Assembly (NCBI RefSeq): GCF_001612635.1
Contig: NZ_BDAV01000010.1
Location: forward strand, 372,001-436,000
Source: Nocardia africana NBRC 100379
Lineage (GTDB): Bacteria > Actinomycetota > Actinomycetes > Mycobacteriales > Mycobacteriaceae
Length of the DNA stretch: 64,000 nt
Direction of reading: 5' to 3'
In this document: positions 34,403 through 43,378 of the stretch, piece after piece
Numbering within the stretch: the first letter of the stretch is position 1
How the letters are laid out: each line of letters starts with the position of its first letter
The notes under the pieces: model-generated
What the model was told of the DNA's origin: nothing
The model's input: the letters and a program-made list of their open reading frames with translations, nothing else
The model's database searches: none
Translations under genes and position numbers: made by a program

Positions 34403-35215
34403 CTACCGGGCCCCGGCACGTTGCAGAATGCGCTCGGCGTGCCGGATCACCGGGCCGTCCACCATGCGTCCCTCGAAACTGAACACACCGCGATTGTCGG
34501 GCACCTCCGCCAGCAGCCGGCGGGCCCAGTCCACTTCCTCGTCCGCGGGCACGTAGGCGGCCCGGATCACCGGGAGTTGCTTCGGATGGATGGCGACCTT
34601 GACGTCGTAGCCGACCGCCACCGCCTCCTCGGATTCCGCGCGCAACCCGTCGAGGTCGGCGATGTCGAGATACACCGAGTCCAGCGCGATCTTGCCGTAC
34701 GCCTTCGCCGCCAGCAAGGCGGTCGAGCGCAGCTGACGTGCCACATCGCGATAACCACCGTCGGCGCGGCGGCTGGAATTGCCGCCGAGCCCGGCGACCA
34801 GATCCTCCGCCCCGGCCATCGAGGCGATCGCATTCGGCGCGGCCATGACCTCTTCGGTACGCAGGGCGCCCAGCGGCGATTCGAACAGCGCGAGCACCTC
34901 GTAGTCCGACAGCAGCGAGAGTTGTTGCGCCGATTCACATTTCGGCAGCATGACGCGCCGATAGGAGGTCGAGGCCAGCGCGGTCAGGTCGGCGTCGAAA
35001 TCGTGCGTGGCGGCCGCGTTGATCCGGACCACCGTGCGCTCCGGATCGAGCGGCGTGGCCATCAGCACCTCGCGCGCGGCCTCCTTGTCCCCGGCCGCGA
35101 CGCCGTCTTCCAGATCGATGATCACGACATCGGCCGCGGCGGCGGCCTTCTGGTAGCGTTCGCCCCGGTCGGCGGGGCAGAACAGCCAGGCCGGCCCCGG
35201 GAGTTCCCAGTCCAT
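34403..35215 (-). CDS. CitE-like beta-hydroxyacyl-CoA lyase (Rv2498c-type)
   Basis: This 270-residue HpcH/HpaI-superfamily TIM-barrel lyase carries RPxxR-free N-terminal text WLFCPADRGERYQKA, then VIIDLEDGV, then the metal-ligand regions LFESPLGAL (Glu) and GAEDLVAGLG (Glu/Asp), and the C-terminal AIHPKQLPVI. It is not part of a citrate-lyase operon: no citD or citF is present. Its place matches M. tuberculosis Rv2498c, which I recall being shown to cleave (R)-3-hydroxy-3-methylglutaryl-CoA and citramalyl-CoA. It probably makes acetyl-CoA and acetoacetate here. The ATG at 35215 has AGGAG five bases upstream, eight bases after maoC. Confidence 0.88.
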   Translation of the reverse strand: MDWELPGPAWLFCPADRGERYQKAAAAADVVIIDLEDGVAAGDKEAAREVLMATPLDPERTVVRINAAATHDFDADLTALASTSYRRVMLPKCESAQQLSLLSDYEVLALFESPLGALRTEEVMAAPNAIASMAGAEDLVAGLGGNSSRRADGGYRDVARQLRSTALLAAKAYGKIALDSVYLDIADLDGLRAESEEAVAVGYDVKVAIHPKQLPVIRAAYVPADEEVDWARRLLAEVPDNRGVFSFEGRMVDGPVIRHAERILQRAGAR

Positions 35216-35223
35216 CCGCTCTC

Positions 35224-35721
35224 CTACTCGCCGTCCGGACGCATCCGCATCAGGGTTTTGCGGACCGCGGTGGCCACCACATCGCCGTGCTGGTTGCGCC
35301 CGGTGTGCGCGAAGGTCGCGATCCCCTCGCCCGGACGGCTTTTCGACTCACGCTTGGCGGTCACCAGCGTTTCGGCGTAGAGGGTGTCACCGTGGAACAT
35401 CGGCTTCGGGAAGGCGACCTCCGAGAAGCCCAGATTGCCCACGATGGTGCCCTGCGTCAGTTGCGCCACCGACAAGCCGACCAGCGTCGACAGCGTGAGC
35501 ATGGAATTGACCAGGCGCTGGTTGAACGGCGGCAGACCGTCGGCGAAGGCCGCGTCCAGATGCAGCGCCTGGGTGTTCATCGTCTGCGTGGTGAACGCGA
35601 CGTTGTCCGCTTCGGTGATGGTGCGCCCGGGCCGATGTTCGTACAGCACACCGACTTCCAGCTCCTCGAACCACAGCCCGCGCTGCACCACCCGGCGCAC
35701 CGGCTCCATCGGCTCGCTCAC
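35224..35721 (-). CDS. MaoC-like hydratase (Rv2499c-type)
   Basis: The 165-residue single hot-dog protein has the MaoC hydratase text YEHRPGRTITEADNVAFTTQTMNTQALHLD, then FNQRLVNSMLTLS and FPKPMFHGDTLYAETLV. It aligns in position with Rv2499c of the mycobacterial leucine operon. Probable role: stereospecific hydration of 3-methylglutaconyl-CoA to HMG-CoA, before the lyase. MaoC-family hydratases usually yield R-hydroxyacyl-CoA. The GTG start overlaps the dehydrogenase stop by four bases (35718-35721). Confidence 0.87.
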   Translation of the reverse strand: MSEPMEPVRRVVQRGLWFEELEVGVLYEHRPGRTITEADNVAFTTQTMNTQALHLDAAFADGLPPFNQRLVNSMLTLSTLVGLSVAQLTQGTIVGNLGFSEVAFPKPMFHGDTLYAETLVTAKRESKSRPGEGIATFAHTGRNQHGDVVATAVRKTLMRMRPDGE

Positions 35722-36878
35722 AGTCCCAGCTCCCGTCCGATCAGCATCAACTGCACCTCGGTCGTGCCCTCGCCGATTTCCAGAATCTTGGAATCGCGGT
35801 AGTGCCGGGCCACAGCATATTCGTTCATGAAGCCGTAGCCGCCGAAGATCTGGGTGGCATCGCGGGCATTGTCCATCGCGGCCTCGCTGGCGACCAGCTT
35901 CGCGATCGCGGCCTGCTTCTTGAACGGCTTGCCCGCCAGCATCAAGGCCGCCGCGTCGTAGTACGCGGTGCGCGCGGCGTGCGCCCGCGCCTCCATCCGC
36001 GCGATCTTGAACGCCACCGCCTGATTGCGGCCGATGGTGCGGCCGAACGCCTCGCGCTCACCGGCGTAGCGCACGCTCTCGTCGACACAGCCCTGCGCCG
36101 CGCCCACCGACAGCGCGGCGATCGCGATCCGGCCCTCGTCCAGGATCCGCAGGAAGTTGGCATAGCCGCGGCCGAGTTCACCGAGCAGATTCGACTGCGG
36201 CACCCGCACGTCGGTGAAGCTCAGCGGATGGGTGTCCGAGGCGTGCCAGCCGACCTTGTTGTAGGCCGGTTCGGCGACGAAGCCCGGCGTGTCGGTGGGC
36301 ACCAGGATGGTGGAGATCTCCTTCTTTCCCTCCGACTCCCCGGTCACCGCGGTCACGGTCACCAGCCGGGTGATATCGGTGCCCGAGTTGGTGATGAACT
36401 GCTTGCTGCCGTTGATGATCCAGTCGTCGCCGTCGCGCACGGCGGTGGTCCGGGTGCCGCCGGCATCGCTGCCCGCACCGGGTTCGGTGAGACCGAAACC
36501 CGCGAGCGCACGCCCGGAGGTCAACTGCGGCAACCACTCCTGCTTCTGCTCCTCGTTGCCGAACCGATAGATCGGCATGGCGCCCAGCGACACCCCGGCT
36601 TCGAGCGTGATCGCCACACTCTGGTCGATCTTGCCGAGCTCCTCGAGCGCCAGGCACAGCGCGAAGTAGTCGCCGCCCATGCCGCCGTACTCCTCCGGGA
36701 ACGGCAGCCCGAACAGGCCCATATCCGCCATACCGGAGACGACCTCGTACGGAAAGGTATGGGCCGCATCGTGTTTCGCCGCCACGGGCGCGACGACCTG
36801 ATTCGCGAAATCGCGGACGGTCAGCGCCAGGTCTCGGTACTCCTCCGGCAGTGTGCCGGTGGACAGGAAATCGCTCAT
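35718..36878 (-). CDS. fadE19: Acyl-CoA dehydrogenase, isovaleryl-CoA type
   Basis: This 386-residue FAD flavoenzyme oxidises a short branched acyl-CoA, probably isovaleryl-CoA to 3-methylcrotonyl-CoA, passing electrons to ETF. The FAD and substrate-binding signature [20 protein letters not shown] is near residue 125. [19 protein letters not shown] and [12 protein letters not shown] are at the C-terminus, and [17 protein letters not shown] is in the middle. The start overlaps the carboxylase stop by four bases (ATGA, 36875-36878). The carboxylase context sets the substrate; by sequence alone 2-methylbutyryl- or isobutyryl-CoA would be possible. Confidence 0.9.
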   Translation of the reverse strand: MSDFLSTGTLPEEYRDLALTVRDFANQVVAPVAAKHDAAHTFPYEVVSGMADMGLFGLPFPEEYGGMGGDYFALCLALEELGKIDQSVAITLEAGVSLGAMPIYRFGNEEQKQEWLPQLTSGRALAGFGLTEPGAGSDAGGTRTTAVRDGDDWIINGSKQFITNSGTDITRLVTVTAVTGESEGKKEISTILVPTDTPGFVAEPAYNKVGWHASDTHPLSFTDVRVPQSNLLGELGRGYANFLRILDEGRIAIAALSVGAAQGCVDESVRYAGEREAFGRTIGRNQAVAFKIARMEARAHAARTAYYDAAALMLAGKPFKKQAAIAKLVASEAAMDNARDATQIFGGYGFMNEYAVARHYRDSKILEIGEGTTEVQLMLIGRELGL

Positions 36879-38926
36879 GCCTGTGCCTCTTTCTGCTCGG
36901 TGTCCGATTCGTTGATGTCCGCAACGGGCTCGGCGGCGATCCGCGCCAGGACCTGTTCGACCTGCACCTGGTCGCCGGCGGCGACCAGCAGCTCCACCTT
37001 TCCGGCGACCGGCGCGGTCAGGGTGTGTTCCATCTTCATCGCCTCGACCACCACCACCGGGGTGCCGGCGGCCACCTCGTCGCCCGGCGCCACGTGCACC
37101 GCGATCACCGAACCCGGCATGGGGCTGAGGATTTCGGCATCGGTGAGCTGGTCGTCGCCACCGCGCAGACTCGGTTCGGCCACCTCGCGCACCGCCGCGA
37201 CACCGTCGGCGCCGGCCACCCAGATCGGGCCGCCCCGTTCGGCGACCCGGTAGCGCAGCCGGATGCCGTCGAGGTCGATCGTCAGCACCGCCTCGTCGAG
37301 CGCGGCGGTCAGCGAGCGCGGCTGCCCGGCGTCGACGGCCACCCACGCGTCGGCCGGAGTGCCCGTGATCGCCACGTGCACGACGCGGTCGCCGCCTTCG
37401 AGCCGCAGCACCGTGGGCGCCGCGGTGCCGATGCGCCAGCCGTCCGGGATCTCCCACGGACCTCGCGGCGCGGCCGGCCACGCCCGCAGCCAGCGCGCCA
37501 CCGCCGCCGCGACGAACTGCTCATCGGTGACCGGCGCGGGCCGAAAGTCTCCGGCGCGCCGGTCCAGCAGGCCGGTGTCGAGATCACCGCGCAGCACATC
37601 GGGATCGGCCAGCAGGAAGCGCAGGAAGTCGGTATTGGTCCGCACGCCGAGCACCTGGGTGTCGGCCAGTGCCTGATCGAGCCGGGCGATCGCGGTCGCG
37701 CGATCGGGGCCGTGCGCGATCACCTTCGACAGCATCGGGTCGTAGTCGCTGCCGATCACACTGCCGGTGCGCAGCCCGGAATCCACCCGCACGCCCGGAC
37801 CCTGCGGTTCGGCCAGTGCCAGCACGGTTCCGCCGGTGGGCAGGAAATCGCGGCCGGGATCCTCGGCGTAGACGCGAGCCTCGACGGCGTGCCCGGTGAG
37901 CTGGATATCGTCCTGCTCGGCGACGATCTTCTGCCCGGCCGCCACGCGTACCTGGCATTCCACCAGATCCACCCCGGTCACCAGTTCGGTCACCGGATGT
38001 TCGACCTGCAGCCGGGTGTTCATCTCCATGAAGAAGAACTCGTCCGGCCGGTCGGCGGAGACGATGAATTCGACGGTGCCCGCCCCCACGTAGTCGACGC
38101 TGCGCGCGGTGTTGCAGGCGGCGGCGCCGATCCGGGCCCGCGTCTGCGGGTCCAGCAGCGGCGAGGGCGCCTCCTCGATGACCTTCTGATGCCGGCGTTG
38201 CAGGCTGCATTCCCGCTCGCCCAGGTGCAACACGTTACCGAACTGGTCGGCGAGGATCTGCACCTCGATATGCCGCGGTGTGGCGACGAAGCGCTCCAGG
38301 AACAGGGTGTCGTCGCCGAACGCCGCGGCGGCCTCCCGGCGCGCGCTGACCAACGCCGCGGGCAGATCGGCGGGATCGTCGACCCGGCGCATCCCCTTGC
38401 CGCCACCGCCGGCCGACGGCTTGACCAGCACGGGATAGCCGATTTCGGTTGCGGCCGAGATCAATTCGTCATCGGTGAGGCCGGGCCGGGCGATACCGGG
38501 CACGACCGGTACCCCGAAATCGGCGACCGCGGTCTTGGCCGCGATCTTGTCACCCATGATCTCGATCGCCCGCACGGGCGGACCGAGGAACACGATGCCG
38601 GCCTTCTCCAGCGCCGCGGCGAAGGCCGAATTCTCCGACAGGAAGCCGTAACCCGGATGTACGGCCTGCGCACCGGACCGCACGGCCGCATCGACCACCC
38701 GGTCGATGTCGAGGTAGCTCTGCCGCGCCGGGGCCGGGCCCAGCCGCACCGCGACATCCGCCTCGGCCACGTGCCGGGCGGCGACATCGGCGTCGCTGTA
38801 GACCGCCACCGAGCGAATGCCCATCGCGCGCAGGGTGCGGATCACGCGCACGGCGATCTCGCCGCGGTTGGCGACCAGAACGGTGTCGAAGGGCACCGGG
38901 TGAGATTTGTTCAGCATGGTGATCAC
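36875..38926 (-). CDS. accA1: Methylcrotonyl-CoA carboxylase alpha subunit (biotin carboxylase/carrier)
   Basis: The 683-residue biotin-dependent subunit carries biotin carboxylase at the N-terminus ([24 protein letters not shown]-grasp [29 protein letters not shown]) and a biotin carrier domain at the C-terminus with EAMKME, the biotinyl lysine being about K631. It carboxylates biotin with ATP and bicarbonate; the beta subunit then transfers CO2 to 3-methylcrotonyl-CoA. The GTG at 38926 overlaps the beta-subunit stop by four bases (GTGA) and is preferred. An ATG three codons later (38917) is also possible. The gene order matches mycobacterial accD1-accA1-fadE19. Confidence 0.93.
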   Translation of the reverse strand: MITMLNKSHPVPFDTVLVANRGEIAVRVIRTLRAMGIRSVAVYSDADVAARHVAEADVAVRLGPAPARQSYLDIDRVVDAAVRSGAQAVHPGYGFLSENSAFAAALEKAGIVFLGPPVRAIEIMGDKIAAKTAVADFGVPVVPGIARPGLTDDELISAATEIGYPVLVKPSAGGGGKGMRRVDDPADLPAALVSARREAAAAFGDDTLFLERFVATPRHIEVQILADQFGNVLHLGERECSLQRRHQKVIEEAPSPLLDPQTRARIGAAACNTARSVDYVGAGTVEFIVSADRPDEFFFMEMNTRLQVEHPVTELVTGVDLVECQVRVAAGQKIVAEQDDIQLTGHAVEARVYAEDPGRDFLPTGGTVLALAEPQGPGVRVDSGLRTGSVIGSDYDPMLSKVIAHGPDRATAIARLDQALADTQVLGVRTNTDFLRFLLADPDVLRGDLDTGLLDRRAGDFRPAPVTDEQFVAAAVARWLRAWPAAPRGPWEIPDGWRIGTAAPTVLRLEGGDRVVHVAITGTPADAWVAVDAGQPRSLTAALDEAVLTIDLDGIRLRYRVAERGGPIWVAGADGVAAVREVAEPSLRGGDDQLTDAEILSPMPGSVIAVHVAPGDEVAAGTPVVVVEAMKMEHTLTAPVAGKVELLVAAGDQVQVEQVLARIAAEPVADINESDTEQKEAQA

Positions 38927-40500
38927 ATCCGGAATACGCCGTAGGAGACAGGTTCGAGGGGCGCCTGCGCGCAGACCGACAGGGCCAGGCCGAGCACGGT
39001 CCTGGTATCGGCGGGATCGATGACCCCGTCGTCCCACAGCCGGGCGGTCGAGTAGTACGGATTGCCCTGGCGCTCGTACTGGTCCCGGATCGGCGCCTTG
39101 AACTGTTCCTCCTGCTCGACGCTCCAGGCATCACCGAGCTGATCGCCACGCACGGTGGCCAGCACCGAGGCGGCCTGCTCACCGCCCATCACCGAGATGC
39201 GAGCGTTCGGCCACATCCACAGGAAGCGCGGCGAATAGGCCCGCCCGCACATCGAATAGTTACCGGCGCCGTACGAACCGCCGATCACGACCGTCAGCTT
39301 CGGCACCCGCGCGCAGGCGACCGCGGTCACCATCTTCGCGCCGTGTTTGGCGATACCGCTCGCCTCGTAGTCGCGCCCGACCATGAATCCGGTGATGTTC
39401 TGCAGGAACACCAGCGGAATGACGCGCTTGTCGCACAGTTCGATGAAATGCGCGCCTTTCTGGGCGGATTCACCGAACAGCACGCCGTTGTTGGCGACGA
39501 TGCCCACCGGGTGGCCGTGGATGCGCGCGAAGCCGGTGATCAGGGTGCGGCCGTATTCGGCCTTGAATTCCTGGAATTCCCCGCCGTCCACGATCCGCTC
39601 GATCACCTCGTGCACGTCGTAGGGGGTGCGCAGGTCCACCGGAACCACGTCGTAGAGCTCAGATTGCGGGGCGATCGCGTCGACCGGCGCCGTGATCTCC
39701 CACGGACTCGGCGACTTCGGCGCGAAGGTGCCGACGATGCGGCGCACGATGCGCAGCGCGTCCTCGTCGCTGTCGGCCAGATGGTCGGTGACGCCCGATG
39801 TGCGCGAATGCAATTCGCCGCCGCCGAGTTCCTCCGCGGTGACCACCTCGCCGGTGGCGGCCTTCACCAGCGGCGGCCCGCCGAGGAAGATCGTGCCCTG
39901 ATTGCGCACGATCACCGCCTCGTCGCTCATCGCGGGAACATAGGCGCCGCCCGCGGTGCAGGACCCGAGGACCGCCGCGATCTGCGGAATCCCCTTGGCG
40001 CTCATGGTCGCCTGGTTGTAGAAGATCCGGCCGAAGTGTTCGCGGTCGGGGAAGACCTCGTCCTGATGCGGCAGATGCGCGCCGCCGGAGTCCACGAGGT
40101 AGATGCACGGCAGATGGTTCTGCAGTGCCACCTCCTGGGCGCGCAGATGTTTCTTCACCGTCATCGGGTAATAGGTGCCGCCCTTGACCGTCGCGTCGTT
40201 GGCGACGATCACGCATTCCCGGCCGGACACTCGTCCGATACCACCGATCACGCCGGCGCCCGGACATTCGTCGCCGTACATTCCGTCGGCCGCCAGCGGC
40301 GACAGTTCCAGGAACGGACTGCCGGGATCCAGCAGCCGGTCCACCCGCTGGCGCGGCAGCAGTTTGCCGCGCGCCAGATGGCGCTCGCGGGCCCGTTCGG
40401 GTCCGCCCAGCGCACTGGCCGCCAGCTTCGCGCGCAGCTCGTCGAGCAGCGCCAGATGTGCGGCACGATTGCCGGCCTGCACGTCCTGCGTCAGGGTCAT
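38923..40500 (-). CDS. accD1: Methylcrotonyl-CoA carboxylase beta subunit (carboxyltransferase)
   Basis: The 525-residue carboxyltransferase subunit has [23 protein letters not shown] near the N-terminus, the oxyanion-forming segments [18 protein letters not shown] and [16 protein letters not shown], and [20 protein letters not shown], typical of methylcrotonyl- and geranyl-CoA carboxylases rather than propionyl-CoA carboxylases. It transfers CO2 from biotin to 3-methylcrotonyl-CoA. ATG 40500 is preferred over the adjacent GTG 40503 because AGGA lies seven bases before it. It is the first gene of the minus-strand operon; the promoter lies in the gap shared with the divergent tetR. Confidence 0.93.
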   Translation of the reverse strand: MTLTQDVQAGNRAAHLALLDELRAKLAASALGGPERARERHLARGKLLPRQRVDRLLDPGSPFLELSPLAADGMYGDECPGAGVIGGIGRVSGRECVIVANDATVKGGTYYPMTVKKHLRAQEVALQNHLPCIYLVDSGGAHLPHQDEVFPDREHFGRIFYNQATMSAKGIPQIAAVLGSCTAGGAYVPAMSDEAVIVRNQGTIFLGGPPLVKAATGEVVTAEELGGGELHSRTSGVTDHLADSDEDALRIVRRIVGTFAPKSPSPWEITAPVDAIAPQSELYDVVPVDLRTPYDVHEVIERIVDGGEFQEFKAEYGRTLITGFARIHGHPVGIVANNGVLFGESAQKGAHFIELCDKRVIPLVFLQNITGFMVGRDYEASGIAKHGAKMVTAVACARVPKLTVVIGGSYGAGNYSMCGRAYSPRFLWMWPNARISVMGGEQAASVLATVRGDQLGDAWSVEQEEQFKAPIRDQYERQGNPYYSTARLWDDGVIDPADTRTVLGLALSVCAQAPLEPVSYGVFRM

Positions 40501-40626
40501 CACGCCATCCTGCCCATTCGGTTAGTGGCCAATAACTGGAAACTAAGATAATCTTCGTTAACTGAAATGTCCAGGCGTGCCGGAAACCGGACCTCCGAAC
40601 GCCCCCGACCCGCGGAGAGGAGCCCG
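40501..40626. promoter_or_regulatory. Divergent promoter/operator between accD1 and tetR
   Basis: This 126-bp gap has two dyads. The first is AACTAAGATAATCTTCGTT at 40541-40559: nine-base arms around one base, with one mismatch. The second is an imperfect GTTAGTGGCCAATAAC at 40521-40536. The AT-rich patch 40530-40570 contrasts with the GC-rich flanks and suits overlapping promoters repressed by the TetR product. Confidence 0.6.
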
Positions 40627-41238
40627 ATGAGCAGTGAGGCCATCGCTCCCACACGCCGGGAGCAACTCAAGGCGCAGCGGCGGCAGCAATTACTGGAGGC
40701 CGGGGCGCGGCTCATCGCCGACCGCGGCTTCCCCGGGGTGCGGCTCGACGACCTCGGCGCGGCGGCCGGTATCAGCGGGCCGGCGGTCTACCGGCACTTC
40801 CCCAACAAGGAAGCCGTCCTGGTGGAATTGCTGGTCGGCATCAGCACCCGGCTGTTCGAGGGCGGGCAGGCGGTCGCCGAACAGGCCGAGTCCCCGCGCG
40901 CGGCACTGTCCGGATTGATCGAGTTCCATCTCGACTTCGCGCTCGGCGAGCCCGAACTCATTCGCATTCAGGACCGGGACCTGGAAAGCCTGCCCGAATC
41001 CGCACGGCGGCAGGTGCGCCGCCTGCAGCGCCAGTACGTGGAGACCTGGGTCGGGGTGCTGCGCGCCCTGCACCCGGAGCTGGACGAGACCGCCGCGCGG
41101 GTCAAGGCGCATGCCACCTTCGGCCTGATCAACTCGACACCGCACAGCGCCTCCCCCACGCTGGCCGGGCGTGCCCGGCCCATCCTGCGCGAGATGGCCT
41201 GGGCGGCGCTGAGCCGAGCCGAAGGACCGGCGGTCTAA
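40627..41238 (+). CDS. TetR-family regulator of the leucine-degradation operon
   Basis: The 203-residue regulator has an N-terminal HTH (about residues 10-58): REQLKAQRRQQLLEAGARLI, then FPGVRLDDLGAAAGISGPAVYRHFPNKEAVLVELL. The C-terminal ligand domain includes SGLIEFHLDFALGEPELIRIQDRDLESL. It is divergent from accD1, as Rv2506 is in M. tuberculosis, so it probably represses that operon until a leucine-derived acyl-CoA binds. ATG 40627 follows GAGAGGAG and is preferred over an in-frame start at 40567 that would place coding sequence close to the operator. Its TAA stop overlaps the stop of the convergent SRPBCC gene. Confidence 0.88.
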   Translation: MSSEAIAPTRREQLKAQRRQQLLEAGARLIADRGFPGVRLDDLGAAAGISGPAVYRHFPNKEAVLVELLVGISTRLFEGGQAVAEQAESPRAALSGLIEFHLDFALGEPELIRIQDRDLESLPESARRQVRRLQRQYVETWVGVLRALHPELDETAARVKAHATFGLINSTPHSASPTLAGRARPILREMAWAALSRAEGPAV

Positions 41239-41678
41239 TCGCGGCGAAGTTCGGCTTCGGCGGTGGAGAGGACCATACTCACGCCCAGGTAGACGGCGGG
41301 GATCAGCGCGAGGGTCCACGCGGCGGCGAAAAGCGGTGTGGCGACCTCGAATTGGGAATGCCAGCGCACCCGTGTCCCCTCCGGGTGGTCATCGAAGGTC
41401 ACGGTTCCGTCCTGGCGGCGCAGCGGCGGAAGCGATTTCAGCACGCGATAACGGAACAGTCGCGGCGGGTCGTAGTCGACGACCTCCTCGGTCAGCCGCA
41501 GCAGCGGTGTCACCAGCAGCCGCACCGCCCCGACCCCGTGTTCGGAGACATTGCCCGGACGGACCGGAGTGACCCGCCGGATCGCCGGAACACGCTGGTA
41601 GTTGGTGGCGTCGGTGATCCAGTCGAAGACGTCGGCGCGGGGTGCCCGGATGATCCGTTCCAGGTCCAGCGTGCGCAT
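41235..41678 (-). CDS. SRPBCC-fold protein (polyketide cyclase/START-like)
   Basis: The 147-residue protein begins with LERIIRAPRADVFDWITDATNYQRVP, the usual opening of SRPBCC proteins. It continues with VVDYDPPRLFRYRV and VTFDDHPEGTRVRWHSQFEV, and ends in a hydrophobic helix WTLALIPAVYLGVSMVLS (about 120-138) that may line the ligand cavity or touch the membrane. No catalytic function can be assigned. ATG 41678 has AGGGA seven bases upstream; a longer frame upstream is poor. Its stop overlaps the end of tetR on the other strand. Confidence 0.8.
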   Translation of the reverse strand: MRTLDLERIIRAPRADVFDWITDATNYQRVPAIRRVTPVRPGNVSEHGVGAVRLLVTPLLRLTEEVVDYDPPRLFRYRVLKSLPPLRRQDGTVTFDDHPEGTRVRWHSQFEVATPLFAAAWTLALIPAVYLGVSMVLSTAEAELRRD

Positions 41679-42120
41679 CGAGAGTCCCTTCACTACCGCG
41701 GTGTCGGATGAATTCCCGACCGGCGGGGATGCCGGATCGGTGCCGAGTGCCAGCGCAGCGTACGGCGCGGCGGGCACCCGCTGCCAGTGACGAGAGTCGA
41801 AACGATGCTATTTCGATACGAGCAAGCGATCTGGTCATTCGCCCAAGCTGCGGCAGCCCCGCGAAAAGATGAATCCGGTCGGTATTTCCTTGGGACATAG
41901 AGCTTTTCGCCCCGCCCGGTACACCCCGGTGACCGGCGATCCGGGGGCGATAGGACACAATTGCCGATATCCGATTCGCATCCGGTCTTCGCCATCGCAT
42001 CGATACCCGGGAGGCCTCCCGGAACCGGCGGTAACACCGGGGAGCCGGAAATCATCCGGTGACTACCATGGCATTCATGAGTGCCGAGGAGTGCCGCCGC
42101 ACCACAGACAGGCCGGAACC
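41679..42120. promoter_or_regulatory. Divergent region with a 16-bp palindrome upstream of the double-TetR gene
   Basis: This 442-bp stretch has no clear gene apart from a possible 15-codon leader at its end. It contains a perfect 16-bp palindrome CCGGGAGGCCTCCCGG at 42007-42022, about 100 bases before the regulator start, and TCGAAA-N8-TTTCGA at 41797-41816. Both are candidate binding sites for the neighbouring regulator. The segment 41800-41900 is AT-richer than its surroundings and is the likely promoter zone. Confidence 0.4.
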
Positions 42121-42124
42121 GTGA
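42077..42124 (+). CDS. Possible 15-residue leader peptide coupled to the double-TetR gene
   Basis: ATG 42077 opens 15 codons (MSAEECRRTTDRPEP) whose TGA stop overlaps the GTG start of the regulator as GTGA (42121-42124). This is the arrangement used for translational coupling. No good ribosome site precedes it, so it may be chance. Confidence 0.2.
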   Translation: MSAEECRRTTDRPEP

Positions 42125-43374
42125 GCGTAGAGCGTGGCACCGCGAGCCCCGCAGAACAGCCGACAACAAAGCCGCAGGAGCGGGTGATTCGCCGGCGCCC
42201 GAAGAACCGGCGCGCCCAGATCGCCGCGACCTCGGCGGCGGCGTTCGGCTCGCTGGGCTACCACGGGGTCAGCATGGAGGATATCGCCTCCCGCCTCGGC
42301 ATCTCCTCGGCGGCCCTGTACCGGCACTATCCGAGCAAGTACGCGCTGTTCCGGGAGGAACTGCTGCGCCTCGGCGCGCTGACGGTGGAATCGACCACGG
42401 TGGCTCCCGAGGCCGCGGACCTTCCGGTGCGGCAGCGGCTGGCGGGCGTGCTCGACGCCATGATCGGAGCGACCATCGCCAATCGCCCGACCGTGACGCT
42501 GGCCCGGTGGGAGGGCCGCTATCTCGACGACACCGATCGCGCGACGCTCGACGAACAGTTCAGCACCTCGATCCGCGCCCTCGCCGACCTGCTCGGCGAA
42601 TTGCGCCCGGAACTGCCCCGGGGCGACCGGCCGGTGCGCGCGGTTGCCCTGCTCAGCATCGTCAGCAGCATCGGCGACCACCATGCCACGCTTCCGGTGA
42701 AATCGCTTACCGCCGTGCTCAATTCGGCCGCGTGGGCGATCGCCGACGCCGAACTTCCGGACGCCGAGCCGTCGGTGGGCACGCCGCGGCCGGTGGAGAT
42801 ACCGCAGTCGTTCAAACACGAACTGCTGCTGAAGAAATCGGTCGAGCTGTTTCACCAGCGCGGCTATCCGAATGTGAGCGTGGAGGATATCGCGACGGCC
42901 GCGGACCTGTCCGCGGCCTCGGCCGTCTACCGGTACTACCGCAGTAAGAGCGACCTGCTCGCGGCGGCGTTCCGGCGGGCGGCGGATCGGGTGTCGGGCG
43001 CGATCGGCCCGGCCACGGCCTCGTCGGCATCTCCCGCCGAGGCACTGTCGAAACTGATCGACCTGTATGTCACCGGGTCGTTCGAAGAACGCGAATTGAC
43101 CTTCGTCTATTACGCCGAGTTCAGTCACGTTCCGCCCGAGGAACGCACGGTGCTGCGCAATATTCAGCGGTTGATCGTGGCCGAATGGGTGAAATTGCTG
43201 GTCGCGGTGCGGCCGGAACTGTCCGAGGCGCAGGCGCGCATTCTGGTGCAGGCCGGGTTCGGGCTGGTGGTCGATCTGGGACGTGTCTTCGGCGACGACG
43301 AAAACCTGTGCCCGCCGCGGCGAGTCATGGCCCTGATGGAGGTCGTGCTGTTCGGGGCGCCGCGCCGCGAGTGA
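42121..43374 (+). CDS. Double-HTH TetR-family regulator
   Basis: The 417-residue protein holds two complete TetR-type DNA-binding domains in one chain. The first, at about 30-85, reads NRRAQIAATSAAAFGSLGYH, then VSMEDIASRLGISSAALYRHYPSKYALF. The second, at about 232-290, reads HELLLKKSVELFHQRGYPNV, then SVEDIATAADLSAASAVYRYYRSKSDLLAAAF. Each is followed by an all-helical regulatory domain. A normal TetR is about 200 residues, so this is a tandem fusion acting as a covalent pseudo-dimer; similar proteins occur in mycobacteria. The second HTH has an extra residue (AASAVYRYY versus SSAALYRHY). GTG 42121 is chosen because everything upstream in frame looks non-coding. Target unknown; the upstream palindrome suggests autoregulation. 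Confidence 0.88.
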   Translation: MSVERGTASPAEQPTTKPQERVIRRRPKNRRAQIAATSAAAFGSLGYHGVSMEDIASRLGISSAALYRHYPSKYALFREELLRLGALTVESTTVAPEAADLPVRQRLAGVLDAMIGATIANRPTVTLARWEGRYLDDTDRATLDEQFSTSIRALADLLGELRPELPRGDRPVRAVALLSIVSSIGDHHATLPVKSLTAVLNSAAWAIADAELPDAEPSVGTPRPVEIPQSFKHELLLKKSVELFHQRGYPNVSVEDIATAADLSAASAVYRYYRSKSDLLAAAFRRAADRVSGAIGPATASSASPAEALSKLIDLYVTGSFEERELTFVYYAEFSHVPPEERTVLRNIQRLIVAEWVKLLVAVRPELSEAQARILVQAGFGLVVDLGRVFGDDENLCPPRRVMALMEVVLFGAPRRE

Positions 43375-43378
43375 TCCG

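Noticed and set aside
34403-35215. Citrate lyase beta subunit
   Set aside because: No citD/citF neighbours; operon context and sequence fit the Rv2498c-type acyl-CoA lyase.
32425-40551. Several 350-700-codon plus-strand frames opposite the leucine operon
   Set aside because: Antisense register of well-recognised enzymes; no start signals or domains.
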